Assembly: GCA_902767315.1 (NCBI GenBank)
Contig: CACXHB010000043.1
Span: forward strand, 1 to 64,000
Reading direction: 5' to 3'
Source of the DNA: an uncultured Eubacteriales bacterium
GTDB taxonomy: Bacteria > Bacillota > Clostridia > Christensenellales > Aristaeellaceae
DNA length: 64,000 nucleotides
In this document: piece after piece, positions 42,942 to 52,026 of the stretch
How the letters are laid out: the number at the start of each line of letters is the position of its first letter
How positions within the stretch are numbered: the first letter of the stretch is position 1
Program-made: the position numbers and the translations under genes
The notes under the pieces: model-generated
What the model was told of the DNA's origin: nothing
What the model saw: only the letters and a program-made list of their open reading frames with translations
The model's database searches: none

Positions 42942-44003
42942 ATGTTTTTTGATTTTACCCGACCGCTGAATCTGCGCACCCGATCCATTTCCCCGGAAAA
43001 TCTCACCGGCGAAAAGGGCAAGGGCGGCGCAACGCCCCTGGAGCAGGGCAGCGCGAAACGGGCCGCCCGCGACCTGGGTACCGGCTGGAAGGTCAATCCC
43101 TACGTAGTGCTCGCCCCCGGCGAGACCTTCACCATGGCGGATATCCACGACCAGGGCGTCATCCGGCATATCTGGTGCACCGTCACCCAGAAGTGGCGCA
43201 ACGGCATTCTGCGCATGTATTGGGACGATCAGGAAACCCCCAGCGTGGAATGCCCCATCGGCGATTTCTTCTGCATGGGCTGGCAGCAGTATATGCAGAT
43301 CAATTCCCTGCCCGTGTGCGTCAATCCCGGCAGCGGCCTGAATTGCTATTGGGACATGCCCTTCCGCAGCCGCGCCCGCATCACCCTGGAAAACCGCGGG
43401 GAAGAGCCCATGACCATTTACTATCAGATCGATTACACCCTCCAGTCTGTGCCGGAGGATTGCGCCTATTTCCACGCCCAGTTCCGCCGGGTGAACCCCC
43501 TTCCTTATAAGGAAAACGTGGTGATTCTGGACGGCGTGCAGGGCCGCGGCCATTACGTGGGCACCTATCTGGCCTGGGGCGTGAATAACAACGGCTGGTG
43601 GGGCGAGGGCGAAATCAAGTTCTTCATCGATGACGACGGCGAATATCCCACCATCTGCGGCACCGGCACCGAGGATTATTTCTGCGGCTCCTATGATTTT
43701 GAGGATCCCGTCTCTCACGATCATTATCTGCCCTTCTCCTCGCCGTATACCGGCCTGCAGGTCGTCGAACCCAACCGCCTCTATGGCAGCCAGATGCGCT
43801 TCGGCATGTATCGTTGGCACCTGAACGACCCGGTCTGCTTCGAGCATGACCTGAAGGTTACCATTCAGGCCTTGGGCTGGCGGGAAGGCGGACGCTATCT
43901 GCCCCTGCAGGACGATATTTCCTCCGTGGCCTTCTGGTATCAGCTTCTGCCCACCGGAAAATTCCCGCCCCTGGGGGATAAGGATTTTCTGGAAGTCATC
44001 TGA
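42942..44003 (+). CDS. DUF2961/GH172-like glycoside hydrolase
   Basis: 353 aa. The DUF2961 pattern is visible: SISPENLTGEKGKGG near the start, IRHIWCTVTQKWRNGILRMYWDDQETPSVECPIGDFFCMGW, GTGTEDYFCGSYDF and YRWHLNDPVCF. DUF2961 proteins are now glycoside hydrolase family 172, including difructose dianhydride and arabinofuranosyl-active enzymes. There is no signal peptide, so it would act on imported oligosaccharides. RBS GAGGGAGG; a terminator at 44060 follows. Confidence 0.88.
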   Translation: MFFDFTRPLNLRTRSISPENLTGEKGKGGATPLEQGSAKRAARDLGTGWKVNPYVVLAPGETFTMADIHDQGVIRHIWCTVTQKWRNGILRMYWDDQETPSVECPIGDFFCMGWQQYMQINSLPVCVNPGSGLNCYWDMPFRSRARITLENRGEEPMTIYYQIDYTLQSVPEDCAYFHAQFRRVNPLPYKENVVILDGVQGRGHYVGTYLAWGVNNNGWWGEGEIKFFIDDDGEYPTICGTGTEDYFCGSYDFEDPVSHDHYLPFSSPYTGLQVVEPNRLYGSQMRFGMYRWHLNDPVCFEHDLKVTIQALGWREGGRYLPLQDDISSVAFWYQLLPTGKFPPLGDKDFLEVI

Positions 44004-44059
44004 TCCTGAACATGGAAAAACGGACGACCCGATTTTGATGGGCGGTCGTAAAACAGTTA

Positions 44060-44089
44060 ATGGAGCGTATCGGTACAGATACGCTCCAT
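44060..44089 (+). terminator. Terminator-like hairpin after the GH172-like gene
   Basis: ATGGAGCGTATC (44060-44071) pairs perfectly with GATACGCTCCAT (44078-44089), followed by TTTCT. Confidence 0.75.
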
Positions 44090-44101
44090 TTCTCATGCCA
44101 A

Positions 44102-44234
44102 CATGCTATATAACACGGGGTGCAGACCCCTTGGCTCTCCCTTTGGGAGAGTGTCACCGCATGCTATCTAACGGGGGAGCAGACCCTTGGCTCTCCCTTT
44201 GGGAGAGCTGTCACCGCAGGTGACTGAGAGGGCG
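44102..44234. repeat. Two tandem copies of an intergenic palindromic repeat
   Basis: Two units of about 57 bp start CATGCTAT(A/C)TAAC at 44102 and 44159. Each contains the hairpin core GGCTCTCCCTTTGGGAGAG (44133-44151 and 44189-44207) followed by (C)TGTCACCGC. The second copy continues into GGTGACTGAGAGGGCG, which can pair back with the TCACC segment. This core resembles dispersed palindromic repeats I recall from gut Oscillospirales genomes. The rest of 44004-44267 holds only the terminator and no gene. Confidence 0.75.
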
Positions 44235-44267
44235 TTGCAGCCTTTTTGAATAATAGATCAATATCGC

Positions 44268-45080
44268 TTAGACAAATTCTATTGTTCTTAATTCATCCAG
44301 TTTCTTTGCCCGCTGATATGCCAAATCTAAAAACTGTTGAATCGATAGATGCTCATAGTCCCAATTCATGGGTTCCAAACTTGTAGTGCCTTGATAGCCG
44401 CTATGAGCTATCTTTTTCATAACCTGTGCCCACGCTATGCTTCCATCAAATGGCAGCTGATGTTGATTGTGCTTTCCTCCATTATCCTGCAAATGTAATG
44501 CCATTAACCGATTCCCATATCGTTTTATCAAGTCATCGTCAGGCGCATAATTTACATGATGACAGCTGTCATAACAGTATCCTACATTTTTAGATTCAAA
44601 TGTACTCAGCACCCGGTTCAAATTACAAATATTATTCAAATTTTCAAACGCAACTTGAATATTCTTATCTTCAGCCAGGTGAATAATATTTTCTAATCTT
44701 TGAATGCCCAAATCATTTATAATGTGCTCGTCATCAGGCAAATGAATCACCATTGTTGGGATATTGTATTTATAACAATCCATTACGCACTGACAATATG
44801 TTTAGAAAACGCTGCTTCCATCCAGATTATCCATTGACAAACAGTTTTGTTCATGCACCGGAGTGTGAATATTTTCTATATTAAGTCCTGCATTCCTTGC
44901 CAGATGAACATCTTCTTGATATCCATTGCCTCTGCCAAATTTATCACTCCACCATAACATTACACAGTCGAAGCCGGCATTTTTTATCAATCTATATCTT
45001 TCTTCAAAAGATACATCATAACCTGCACCATATCCAAAGCAATCATATATTCCTATTATTTCAACCACCCGCAAGTTCAA
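44268..45080 (-). pseudogene. Sugar phosphate isomerase/epimerase (TIM barrel) interrupted by one stop codon
   Basis: Two consecutive pieces in the same frame, 45080-44802 and 44801-44268, together read as one xylose-isomerase-like TIM barrel of about 270 aa. The first part has GFDCVMLWWSDKFGRGNGYQED and ENIHTPVHEQNCLSMDNLDGSSVF; a TAA at 44804-44802 follows; then TYCQCVMDCYKYNIPTMVIHLPD, AFENLNNI, YCYDSCHH, ALHLQDNGG and SLEPMNWDYEHL. A CAA-to-TAA change would explain it. The start is also unclear: only TTG/GTG codons are available and no good ribosome site is seen. The gene is much richer in A+T than its neighbours and lies next to the palindromic repeats, which suggests acquisition from elsewhere. 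Confidence 0.85.
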
Positions 45081-45125
45081 ATTTATCGATCTGTTTCTAT
45101 CTTGTCACACGAAATCAAATGATAC

Positions 45126-45159
45126 AAGAGGAACAGCAGATCAAACTGCTGTTCCTCTT
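45126..45159. terminator. Bidirectional terminator downstream of glyS
   Basis: AAGAGGAACAGCAG (45126-45139) pairs perfectly with CTGCTGTTCCTCTT (45146-45159). It ends glyS on the minus strand. Confidence 0.85.
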
Positions 45160-45169
45160 AACTGTCTTA

Positions 45170-46549
45170 TCAGAAGAAGCACTTGTCCTCGATGTATTTC
45201 ACCAGATCCTTCACGGGAACGATTTCCTGCTGCATGGTGTCGCGGTCGCGTACCGTGACGTTGCCGGTGGTTTCGGTGTCGAAGTCCACGCACACGCAGA
45301 AGGGCGTGCCGGCCTCGTCCTGGCGGCGATAACGCTTGCCGATGGAGCCGGTCTCGTCGTATTCGCACATGAAGTGCTTGGCCAGTTCGCCGTAAATCTC
45401 CTTGGCCTTGTCGCCCAGCTTGTTCTTCTGCAGGGGCATCACCGCGCACTTGATAGGGGCCAGGGCCGGATGCAGATGCAGCACCGTGCGCACGTCGCCG
45501 CCCTCCAGCTCCTCCTCGTCGTAAGCGTCGCACAGGAAGGAAAGCACCAGACGCTCCACGCCCACGGAAGGCTCCACGCAGTAGGGGATGAACTTCTCGC
45601 CCGTGGTGGGATCCAGATATTCCAGCGCCTTTCCGGAATGCTCGGAATGCTGCTTCAGGTCGTAATCCGTGCGGTCTGCCACACCCCACAGTTCGCCCCA
45701 GCCAAAGGGGAACAGATATTCGAAGTCCGTGGTGGCCTTGGAATAGAAGGCCAGCTTGTCCTTTTCATGATCCCGCAGCCGCAGATGCTCCTTGTTCATG
45801 CCCAGGCTCAGCAGCCAGTCCCGGCAGAAAGCGCGCCAGTATTCGAACCATTCCAGATCCTCGCCGGGCTTGCAGAAGAACTCCAGCTCCATCTGCTCGA
45901 ATTCCCGCACGCGGAAGATGAAGTTGCCTGGGGTAATCTCGTTCCGGAAGCTCTTACCGATCTGGGCGATACCAGCCGGCAGCTTTTTCCGAGTGGTCCG
46001 CATCGCATTCTGGAAGTTCACGAAAATGCCCTGCGCCGTTTCAGGCCGCAGATACAGCTCGTTTACGGAATCCTCGGTCACGCCCGCATGGGTCTTGAAC
46101 ATCAGGTTGAACTGGCGAATGCCAGTGAAGTCCTTCTTGCCGCACACGGGGCATACGATGTCGTGGCTGGCGATGTAGTCTTCCAGTTCCTGATTGGTCC
46201 AGCCGTCGCCGGTTTCCTGGCCGCCGGTGAAGTTCTCAATGAGCTTGTCCGCGCGGAAGCGGGCCTTGCAGGCCTTGCAGTCCATCAGCGGGTCGTTGAA
46301 GCCGCCCACGTGACCGGAGGCGACCCACACTTCCCGGTTCATGAGAATGGCGCAGTCCAGGCCCGTGTTGTAGGGACTTTCCTGCACGAATTTCTTCCAC
46401 CAGGCCTTCTTGATGTTGTTTTTGAATTCCACGCCCAGGGGGCCGAAATCCCATGTATTTGCAAGGCCGCCGTAGATTTCGCTGCCGGCGAAGATGTAAC
46501 CCTTGTTCTTACAAAGGGCAACCAGCTTGTCCATCGTGAGATTTGCCAT
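45170..46549 (-). CDS. glyS: Glycyl-tRNA synthetase, dimeric type
   Basis: 459-aa class II synthetase of the alpha-2 type. Motif 2 region [29 protein letters not shown], motif 3 [37 protein letters not shown] near the start, and an internal zinc-finger-like insertion (CKACKARF...CPVCGKKDF). The C-terminal anticodon domain starts at [10 protein letters not shown]. The ATG at 46549 follows AAAAGGGTG; an ATG 9 bp upstream is less well placed. About 60 bp of leader precede it and I see no T-box. Confidence 0.97.
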   Translation of the reverse strand: MANLTMDKLVALCKNKGYIFAGSEIYGGLANTWDFGPLGVEFKNNIKKAWWKKFVQESPYNTGLDCAILMNREVWVASGHVGGFNDPLMDCKACKARFRADKLIENFTGGQETGDGWTNQELEDYIASHDIVCPVCGKKDFTGIRQFNLMFKTHAGVTEDSVNELYLRPETAQGIFVNFQNAMRTTRKKLPAGIAQIGKSFRNEITPGNFIFRVREFEQMELEFFCKPGEDLEWFEYWRAFCRDWLLSLGMNKEHLRLRDHEKDKLAFYSKATTDFEYLFPFGWGELWGVADRTDYDLKQHSEHSGKALEYLDPTTGEKFIPYCVEPSVGVERLVLSFLCDAYDEEELEGGDVRTVLHLHPALAPIKCAVMPLQKNKLGDKAKEIYGELAKHFMCEYDETGSIGKRYRRQDEAGTPFCVCVDFDTETTGNVTVRDRDTMQQEIVPVKDLVKYIEDKCFF

Positions 46550-46612
46550 GTAAAACACCCTTTTCTTTTTCTCGCCCGGGAAAATCCTTCCCGAATGGAA
46601 TTGATATGCAAT

Positions 46613-46641
46613 AGCATAGCACGAATTTGCCCGCGCTTCAA
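46613..46641 (-). promoter_or_regulatory. Sigma-A promoter of glyS
   Basis: On the minus strand TTGAAG (46641-46636) and TATGCT (46618-46613), 17 bp apart. Confidence 0.6.
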
Positions 46642-46653
46642 GGCATTCGTGTT

Positions 46654-46684
46654 AAAAGCGCCGTCCGCAACGGGACGACGCTTG
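46654..46684 (-). terminator. Terminator of the alpha-mannosidase gene
   Basis: On the minus strand AAGCGTCGTCCC (46683-46672) pairs with GGACGGCGCTT (46666-46656), followed by TT and AACA. It sits just upstream of the glyS promoter. Confidence 0.65.
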
Positions 46685-46701
46685 TGGTTGTCACGCGGAT
46701 T

Positions 46702-49539
46702 TTACTTCAAATTCAGCTGTGCCAGACGGTACGCGCCAATTTCAAAGGAAACGCAGTCGCCGGAAATTTCCGCCGCGCCGATTTCGTGGCCTTCCAGGTC
46801 GGTGAGCGTCGCCTCGGTGATGTTGGCGGGCAGGGCCAGGGTGACCTTGCAGCCCTTTCCGCACATTTCGGAAATCCTCGCCCGGTAAGCGCCGTCTGCC
46901 CAGGAGAAGGAATCCAGCACCGCGGTGTCCCCCCGGAAATCCAGAAACGCGCCGTTCATGGGCAGCTTGCCAGGATGCGCGGCGCAGGGAATGCCGAACA
47001 TGGGCTTAATCAGCGCCGCGGCGGTTTCCTTCATCACCTTCTCGTCGGCCTTTTCCACGCCCAGATACAGCTCAATGGCGTGAATGCCCCGCTCCGGATA
47101 GGGATCCGGGCCGCCGGCGGTGTTGATCAGGGTGGCGATCAGTTCGCTGCGATCCAGACGATATCCGTACTTGCAATCGGTGACGATATAGGGAACCTTT
47201 TCTCCCGTCAGCGCCGCCGCGAAGCTCAGTCCGGGCAGATCCATGGCCCGGGCGGTGCGCACGGCGCAGCCCGCCGGCACGTCCATCAGCACCTGCTCCG
47301 CCTTGTCCTTCAGGGGCATGCGGTAAATCAGCACCGGATGGGTCTTGCTCTGAGAGGCGGCCTCGCTCCAGTCCACGCTGAAGGAGTACTTCAGGGCCCG
47401 GGCGCCTTCCTCCAGGGTCACTTCCGTCTTCACAGAAGAATGCAGCATCTGGTGCTCCATGCACACGCCATGCCGCAAATTGCCGCTTATGGGCTCCATG
47501 CGCAGGGTGTGATCCACAGGCGTTACGCCCAGATAGCGGCCGATCTTCCACGCGTCGCTGGTGGCCTTTTCTGCGTCCACCACGCACAGCCCCGCCGGGG
47601 CGGAAAGCTGTTCCTTGCCGGTAGTTTTGTCCACCAGCGACAGCAGCATGCCGCTGCGGCCGTCGATTTTCGCCCGCAAAAACTCGTTTTCCAGGGTAAT
47701 ATCACCCTTGGGCGATTCGGTGCGCTCGGCGGAAAGGTAGAAGGTGGGGTAGTCCGTCACGGGCTTCTCCCGCAGGGCGATGGTGGCGTAACCCATGGCC
47801 GCCACTTCCACCTTCACCAGCACCCGCACGTACCGGTGATCCCAATAGGTCTGCATCTCTCGATCCAGCAGCTCCAGGGGCAAAGGATTCATCTGGCTGT
47901 CCACCGCCTCCAGCCGCCGCAGATCGCCGGTGTAATCCCATACGGTAAGCTCCACGCATTCGCGCTTGGCCACCGGGGCGTTGTTGAACACGGTGTAAAT
48001 GCGGGTCTTGCCGGCGCTGCGTTCGGGGTTGGGCACGCCGGAATGGTTGGAAATGCCAAAGCCAACGCCCGCGCCTTCTGCCTGGGTAAAGCGAATGTCC
48101 TCGTCGGACAGGAAGGCGGAGGTATCCGTCATGCGGGAAAGGGCCGTGGCGGAAGCAGACTGCGTCTGCTGGGCATGGGCCAGCGAATCGGCGAACAGAC
48201 CCATGGCGTGTTCCCGGCTCTCCTGCACGCAGGAACCGGTGAGAATGTCATGGAAGTGGGTGAACAGCACGCCCTGCCAGGCCTTTTCCAGCCGCCCGGT
48301 GGGAGCGGGCGTTCCGTCCGCCATGGTCCGGAAGGCCGCCAGCTTTTCCGCGTCCAGCAGCGCCTGCTCGGTCTTCCGATTGCCCCGCTTGATGCGGCTC
48401 TGGGTGGTGTAGCAGCCGGCGAAAATGGCGTTGAGCTCGTGATCCACCACGGGCAGCTTTTCCCGCACCGCTTCCGCCTTGGCAAAATATTCCCGCACGG
48501 TGCCAAATTTCATGGTGGGGAATACCGGCCAGCCCTGCATTTCGAGAACCCGCTCGATGTCCCGTCGGGAAGGTCCGCCGCCGTGATCGCCCACGCCGTA
48601 AACGATCAGCCCGGTCTTCAGCCCTGCGCAGCGCTTGGACAGGCCGAAAATGCCCGTGCCACAGTCCGGCGTTACGCCGCTGTTGTACCAGTAGGGCTCC
48701 TTGTACATCAAAATTTCCGCGCCGGAGGGGCATTTGTAACGGTACAGGGTCAGATCATCCTGCAATCCGCGGCAGTGATAATAGTACTTCACGCCGCCGA
48801 AGGTGTTGATTTCCGGCACGAACCGGCTGTGGCCGAAGGTATCCGGGGAGAAGTCCAGGTTCAGCTTTTCCCGGGAAATGCCCCAGTGCTCTTCCAGATA
48901 ATTCCGGGTGTATTCGATGTGGCGAATCAGGGATTCGGTGTCGGGCATGTTCTTGTCGGTTTCCACCCATGCCGCGGCGGTGACTTCCCAGCGTCCCTCG
49001 GCGATGCGCTGCAGCATCTCTTCCTTCATCTCAGGGGCGTAGTCGTCGATGATCTTGTACACCGAGGTCTGAGACTGAGAGAAGGTAAACTCCGGATATT
49101 CCCGCATCATGTCCAGCACGGTGCGGAAGGTGGCGATGGTGGCCGCCACGGTTTCCTGCCATCCCCACATCCAGTTCATGTCGATGTGGGCGTGGGAGGC
49201 GAAGATCACCTCATATTCCTTCGCCGCCGGGGAAATGGGCAGCAGGGCCTGTTCCGCGCCCAGGCATGCGCTGCGGGTCAGAACGCCGTCCCGGGCCATA
49301 GCGCCCTCCAGATGCGTCAGCGCCCGTTCGATTTCCGCGTCGAACTTTCCGCCGTTTTCTGCGGAAAGCTGGATGGCGAAATTCAGCTCGGAAAGAATCC
49401 GGATAATCGGCCGTCCCGGCGGGGTCACGTGCATGCGCTCCTCCCGGGTCGCGCCAAAGGTCCATTCAAAATCCATTTTTTCCCGGTTGCCACCCACCTG
49501 GCGTTTCAGGGCTTCCAACCGTGCAGGGAAATTTGCCAT
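46702..49539 (-). CDS. Alpha-mannosidase, glycoside hydrolase family 38
   Basis: 945 aa. The N-terminal GH38 catalytic barrel has the metal site FASHAHIDMNWMWGWQETVA near residue 112, the nucleophile region NLDFSPDTFGHSRFVPE, and YGVGDHGGGPSRRDIERV. The middle (HFHDILTGSCVQESREHAM) and the long C-terminal beta domains match bacterial GH38 enzymes that cut alpha-mannosides. No signal peptide, so it acts on imported glycans. The upstream -10 is an extended TGG-TATAAT at 49583-49591 (minus). The adjacent divergent D-lyxose isomerase may act on released sugar. Confidence 0.95.
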   Translation of the reverse strand: MANFPARLEALKRQVGGNREKMDFEWTFGATREERMHVTPPGRPIIRILSELNFAIQLSAENGGKFDAEIERALTHLEGAMARDGVLTRSACLGAEQALLPISPAAKEYEVIFASHAHIDMNWMWGWQETVAATIATFRTVLDMMREYPEFTFSQSQTSVYKIIDDYAPEMKEEMLQRIAEGRWEVTAAAWVETDKNMPDTESLIRHIEYTRNYLEEHWGISREKLNLDFSPDTFGHSRFVPEINTFGGVKYYYHCRGLQDDLTLYRYKCPSGAEILMYKEPYWYNSGVTPDCGTGIFGLSKRCAGLKTGLIVYGVGDHGGGPSRRDIERVLEMQGWPVFPTMKFGTVREYFAKAEAVREKLPVVDHELNAIFAGCYTTQSRIKRGNRKTEQALLDAEKLAAFRTMADGTPAPTGRLEKAWQGVLFTHFHDILTGSCVQESREHAMGLFADSLAHAQQTQSASATALSRMTDTSAFLSDEDIRFTQAEGAGVGFGISNHSGVPNPERSAGKTRIYTVFNNAPVAKRECVELTVWDYTGDLRRLEAVDSQMNPLPLELLDREMQTYWDHRYVRVLVKVEVAAMGYATIALREKPVTDYPTFYLSAERTESPKGDITLENEFLRAKIDGRSGMLLSLVDKTTGKEQLSAPAGLCVVDAEKATSDAWKIGRYLGVTPVDHTLRMEPISGNLRHGVCMEHQMLHSSVKTEVTLEEGARALKYSFSVDWSEAASQSKTHPVLIYRMPLKDKAEQVLMDVPAGCAVRTARAMDLPGLSFAAALTGEKVPYIVTDCKYGYRLDRSELIATLINTAGGPDPYPERGIHAIELYLGVEKADEKVMKETAAALIKPMFGIPCAAHPGKLPMNGAFLDFRGDTAVLDSFSWADGAYRARISEMCGKGCKVTLALPANITEATLTDLEGHEIGAAEISGDCVSFEIGAYRLAQLNLK

Positions 49540-49615
49540 GTTGGTTTTCCTCCCTTTCTTTGGGATTCCTGTCTGCCGGCATTATACCATATTTTTTCAA
49601 AAAAGCATAGAACCA

Positions 49616-49644
49616 TTGCGCGTTTTTTCGGAACGATGTATAAT
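49616..49644 (+). promoter_or_regulatory. Sigma-A promoter of the lyxose isomerase operon
   Basis: TTGCGC (49616-49621), 17-bp spacer, TATAAT (49639-49644), 31 bp before the ATG at 49676. Confidence 0.7.
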
Positions 49645-49675
49645 AATACTCATCCCATACAGGAGGCGGAATTCT

Positions 49676-50218
49676 ATGAAACGCTCCGAAATCCGAAAAG
49701 CCCAGATGCGGGCGGCAGCCTATTTTGAAAGGGCGCATATCGCCCTGACGCCGAAAGAAATCCAGTCCATCGAAGTGGCGGATTTCGGCCTGAACGATCT
49801 GGAACATACCGGCCTTGAGCTGATTACTTACGTCAATACCGACCGGGTCTGCGCCAAGGAAATGGTGCTTTTCCCCGGCCAGACCTGCCCCCAGCACCGG
49901 CATCCCACCGTAAACGGCCGTCCGGGCAAGGAGGAGACCTTCCGCTGCCGCATGGGCACGGTGTATGTCTATGTCTCCGGCCCCGCTGCCGCCGCTCCGG
50001 CGACGCAGCCGCCGAAGGGCGTATACGACGTATTCCATGAGATCATCCTGACCCCGGGCATGCAGTACACCCTGCTTCCGGATACCTGGCACTGGTTCCA
50101 GGCCGGCCCCGAGGGGGCGGTGGTCAGCGAATTTTCCACTCACAGCACCGACGAAAACGATATTTTCCTGGATCCGGCCATTCGCCGCATTCCGGAAATC
50201 GAGGAGGACGAAAGATGA
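49676..50218 (+). CDS. D-lyxose ketol-isomerase (cupin)
   Basis: 180 aa. Matches the cupin-type D-lyxose isomerases (YdaE-like): LFPGQTCPQHRHPTVNGRPGKEETFRC contains the two His and Glu metal ligands, and LLPDTWHWFQAGPEGAVVSEFSTHS the third His. These enzymes convert D-lyxose to D-xylulose and often D-mannose to D-fructose. Divergent from the GH38 mannosidase, which makes the mannose activity attractive here, with fructose then going to the fructokinase. Overlaps the next gene by 4 bp (ATGA). Confidence 0.88.
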   Translation: MKRSEIRKAQMRAAAYFERAHIALTPKEIQSIEVADFGLNDLEHTGLELITYVNTDRVCAKEMVLFPGQTCPQHRHPTVNGRPGKEETFRCRMGTVYVYVSGPAAAAPATQPPKGVYDVFHEIILTPGMQYTLLPDTWHWFQAGPEGAVVSEFSTHSTDENDIFLDPAIRRIPEIEEDER

Positions 50219-50874
50219 AGCTTCCCGTGGAATTTACCGGCCTGGAGGGCCGCTGCCTCTATCAGGGAAAGCCCGTGCGCTTTTTCAACCAGTCCCATAA
50301 GGGCTGGACGCATCCCTATGAATATCAGAACAACGGTTCCAACCTGCATTCCGCCGGCTGCGGCATTTTCTCTTTGGCAGTGGTCATCCAGCGCATGTGC
50401 GGCCTGGAGGCGGACGTGAATGCCCTGGCGGATTTCTCCTGTTCCTGCGGCGGCCGGGGAGACGACGGCACCGATCGTCCCGCGCTGCTGGCGGGGCTGA
50501 CAAAGGCGGGGCTGGCGGAAAAATACGGCTTCCGCTACGACGGCGACGGCCTGGTCAACGATCATGAGCAGCTCTGGCAGACCCTCTCCGCCGGCGGCTG
50601 CGCCATGTGCAATCTGCGGGTGGGGCATATCGTGGCCGTCATCGATTGCCGCCTGCAGGACGGGGAACGGCAGATGCTGGTGGTGGATTCCGCCCACGAA
50701 AGCGACGCCCCCAAGGTGCGGGAGAAGGTGCGCCAGGTGCTCCCCGGCAGCGAAATATTGAACCCCTCCATCAATCAGGCGGGGCTCACCGTGGGCGCTT
50801 CGGCTTCCTACGCCATGTACTGGATGCCGGTTTCCGCCGCTATCGACTTCAATTTGCTCCATAAAATTTCGTAA
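50215..50874 (+). CDS. C39-like cysteine peptidase family protein
   Basis: 219 aa. The segment YQNNGSNLHSAGCGIFSLAVVIQRMCG resembles the catalytic Cys region of Peptidase_C39-like proteins. VGHIVAVIDCRL offers the His and MLVVDSAHES the Asp. There is no signal peptide, so it may be cytoplasmic or a bacteriocin-unrelated amidase. It is translationally coupled to the lyxose isomerase, an odd pairing. Substrate unknown. Confidence 0.65.
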   Translation: MKLPVEFTGLEGRCLYQGKPVRFFNQSHKGWTHPYEYQNNGSNLHSAGCGIFSLAVVIQRMCGLEADVNALADFSCSCGGRGDDGTDRPALLAGLTKAGLAEKYGFRYDGDGLVNDHEQLWQTLSAGGCAMCNLRVGHIVAVIDCRLQDGERQMLVVDSAHESDAPKVREKVRQVLPGSEILNPSINQAGLTVGASASYAMYWMPVSAAIDFNLLHKIS

Positions 50875-50897
50875 ATTTCCCGCGCCCGCGCCCCAGG

Positions 50898-50926
50898 TTG
50901 CAATTTTCCGAAAAATGGGATATAAT
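50898..50926 (+). promoter_or_regulatory. Sigma-A promoter of the NlpC/P60 hydrolase gene
   Basis: TTGCAA (50898-50903), 17-bp spacer, TATAAT (50921-50926), 38 bp before the ATG. Confidence 0.75.
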
Positions 50927-50964
50927 GGGTTCATGAAAAATCGCCGAAAGGCAGGAGAACATTT

Positions 50965-51966
50965 ATGAACCAGACTTCCAAGGGCGGCTTGCGTAAGCAC
51001 CTGACGCGGGTGATGGCCATTTGCCTGGCGCTGATGTCCCTGGCGACCAGCGCCCTGGCTTCTTTTGACGCCAAGGTCTATTCCAGCAGCATGCCCGTAT
51101 ACAAAAAGGCCTCTGTCAGCAGCAAAAAACTGGGCTCCCTGAAAAAGGGCACCAAGTTCGTGGTGGTGGCCAGCAACAGCTCCTGGGCCAGGATCAGCTA
51201 TAAGGGCTACACCGGCTACGCCCGCATCAGCGACCTGGTGCGGGTCAACCGTCTGAAGGTTTATACCAACCGCTCTACCACGGTCTATAAGGAGGCTTCT
51301 TCCTCCTCCAAAAAACTGGGCACCGTGGCCACCGGCACCCTCTGCTATCTGGCCGGCCGAAGCGGCGACTTTTTCATGGTGCAGAACAAAAGCGGAAAAA
51401 TCACCGGCTACGTCTACAAGAACAACCTTTCCCTGGAAAAGCCCAAGCAGACGCCCCCGAAGACCCTCAAGCCCTCCGATGACAACGACGATCCGGTGGA
51501 CGACGATTATCGGGTAAAGATGCCCGCGGCCTATAAATCTACCGTCAGCCGTTATAGCCCCTCTCTTACCGAGGCTCAGAAGCTGGAATACGTCATCTAT
51601 GTGGCTCAATTCCAGTTGGGCAAAAAGTATTCCGCGCACCCCAAAGCGCCCACCACCTTCGATTGCGCCGGATTGGTTCGGTATGCCTTTTCCGCCGCGA
51701 AATTTGACGTGGAATCCAGCGCCTATTCTCAGGGTTATGACGATACCTACACCAAGATTTCCAAGATCTCCGAGTTGAAGCGGGGCGATATGGTCTGCTT
51801 CAACACCAACGATACCGACAGCGATCTCAGCGACCACACCGGCATTTACCTGGGCGGCGGTTATTTCATTCACGCCTCCTCCGGCGCGGGGCTGGTAATC
51901 GTTTCCACGTTGAATTCCGGCTACTATAAAGAAGCCTTCTCCTGGGGCCGCCGCATCGCGGACTGA
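50965..51966 (+). CDS. Secreted SH3-NlpC/P60 cell-wall hydrolase
   Basis: 333 aa. A signal peptide (about 1-32, ending SALA-SFD) is followed by two bacterial SH3 domains (about 36-94 and 98-155, VYKKASVSSKKLGSLKKGT and VYKEASSSSKKLGTVATGT). A Pro/Asp-rich linker leads to an NlpC/P60 domain. Catalytic Cys234 is in FDCAGLVRYAF and His291 in SDHTGIYLGGGYFIHAS. Expected to cut D-Glu-diamino acid bonds in peptidoglycan stems for growth or cell separation. Confidence 0.93.
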   Translation: MNQTSKGGLRKHLTRVMAICLALMSLATSALASFDAKVYSSSMPVYKKASVSSKKLGSLKKGTKFVVVASNSSWARISYKGYTGYARISDLVRVNRLKVYTNRSTTVYKEASSSSKKLGTVATGTLCYLAGRSGDFFMVQNKSGKITGYVYKNNLSLEKPKQTPPKTLKPSDDNDDPVDDDYRVKMPAAYKSTVSRYSPSLTEAQKLEYVIYVAQFQLGKKYSAHPKAPTTFDCAGLVRYAFSAAKFDVESSAYSQGYDDTYTKISKISELKRGDMVCFNTNDTDSDLSDHTGIYLGGGYFIHASSGAGLVIVSTLNSGYYKEAFSWGRRIAD

Positions 51967-52026
51967 TTTGCAAAATGTCGCCCAGCCCAATGGGTTGGAC
52001 GGCATTTTTCTATATTAATAAAAAGG

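Noticed and set aside
44133-44207. CRISPR repeats at the duplicated hairpin
   Set aside because: Only two copies, strongly palindromic, no cas genes, and the intervening sequence is itself homologous between copies.
46550-46612. T-box riboswitch for glyS
   Set aside because: The leader is only about 60 nt and lacks the T-box sequence and antiterminator; normal T-boxes need 200 nt or more.
46627-49728. A 1033-codon open frame antisense to the GH38 gene
   Set aside because: GH38 on the minus strand has conserved catalytic motifs, RBS and promoter; the plus frame has none.
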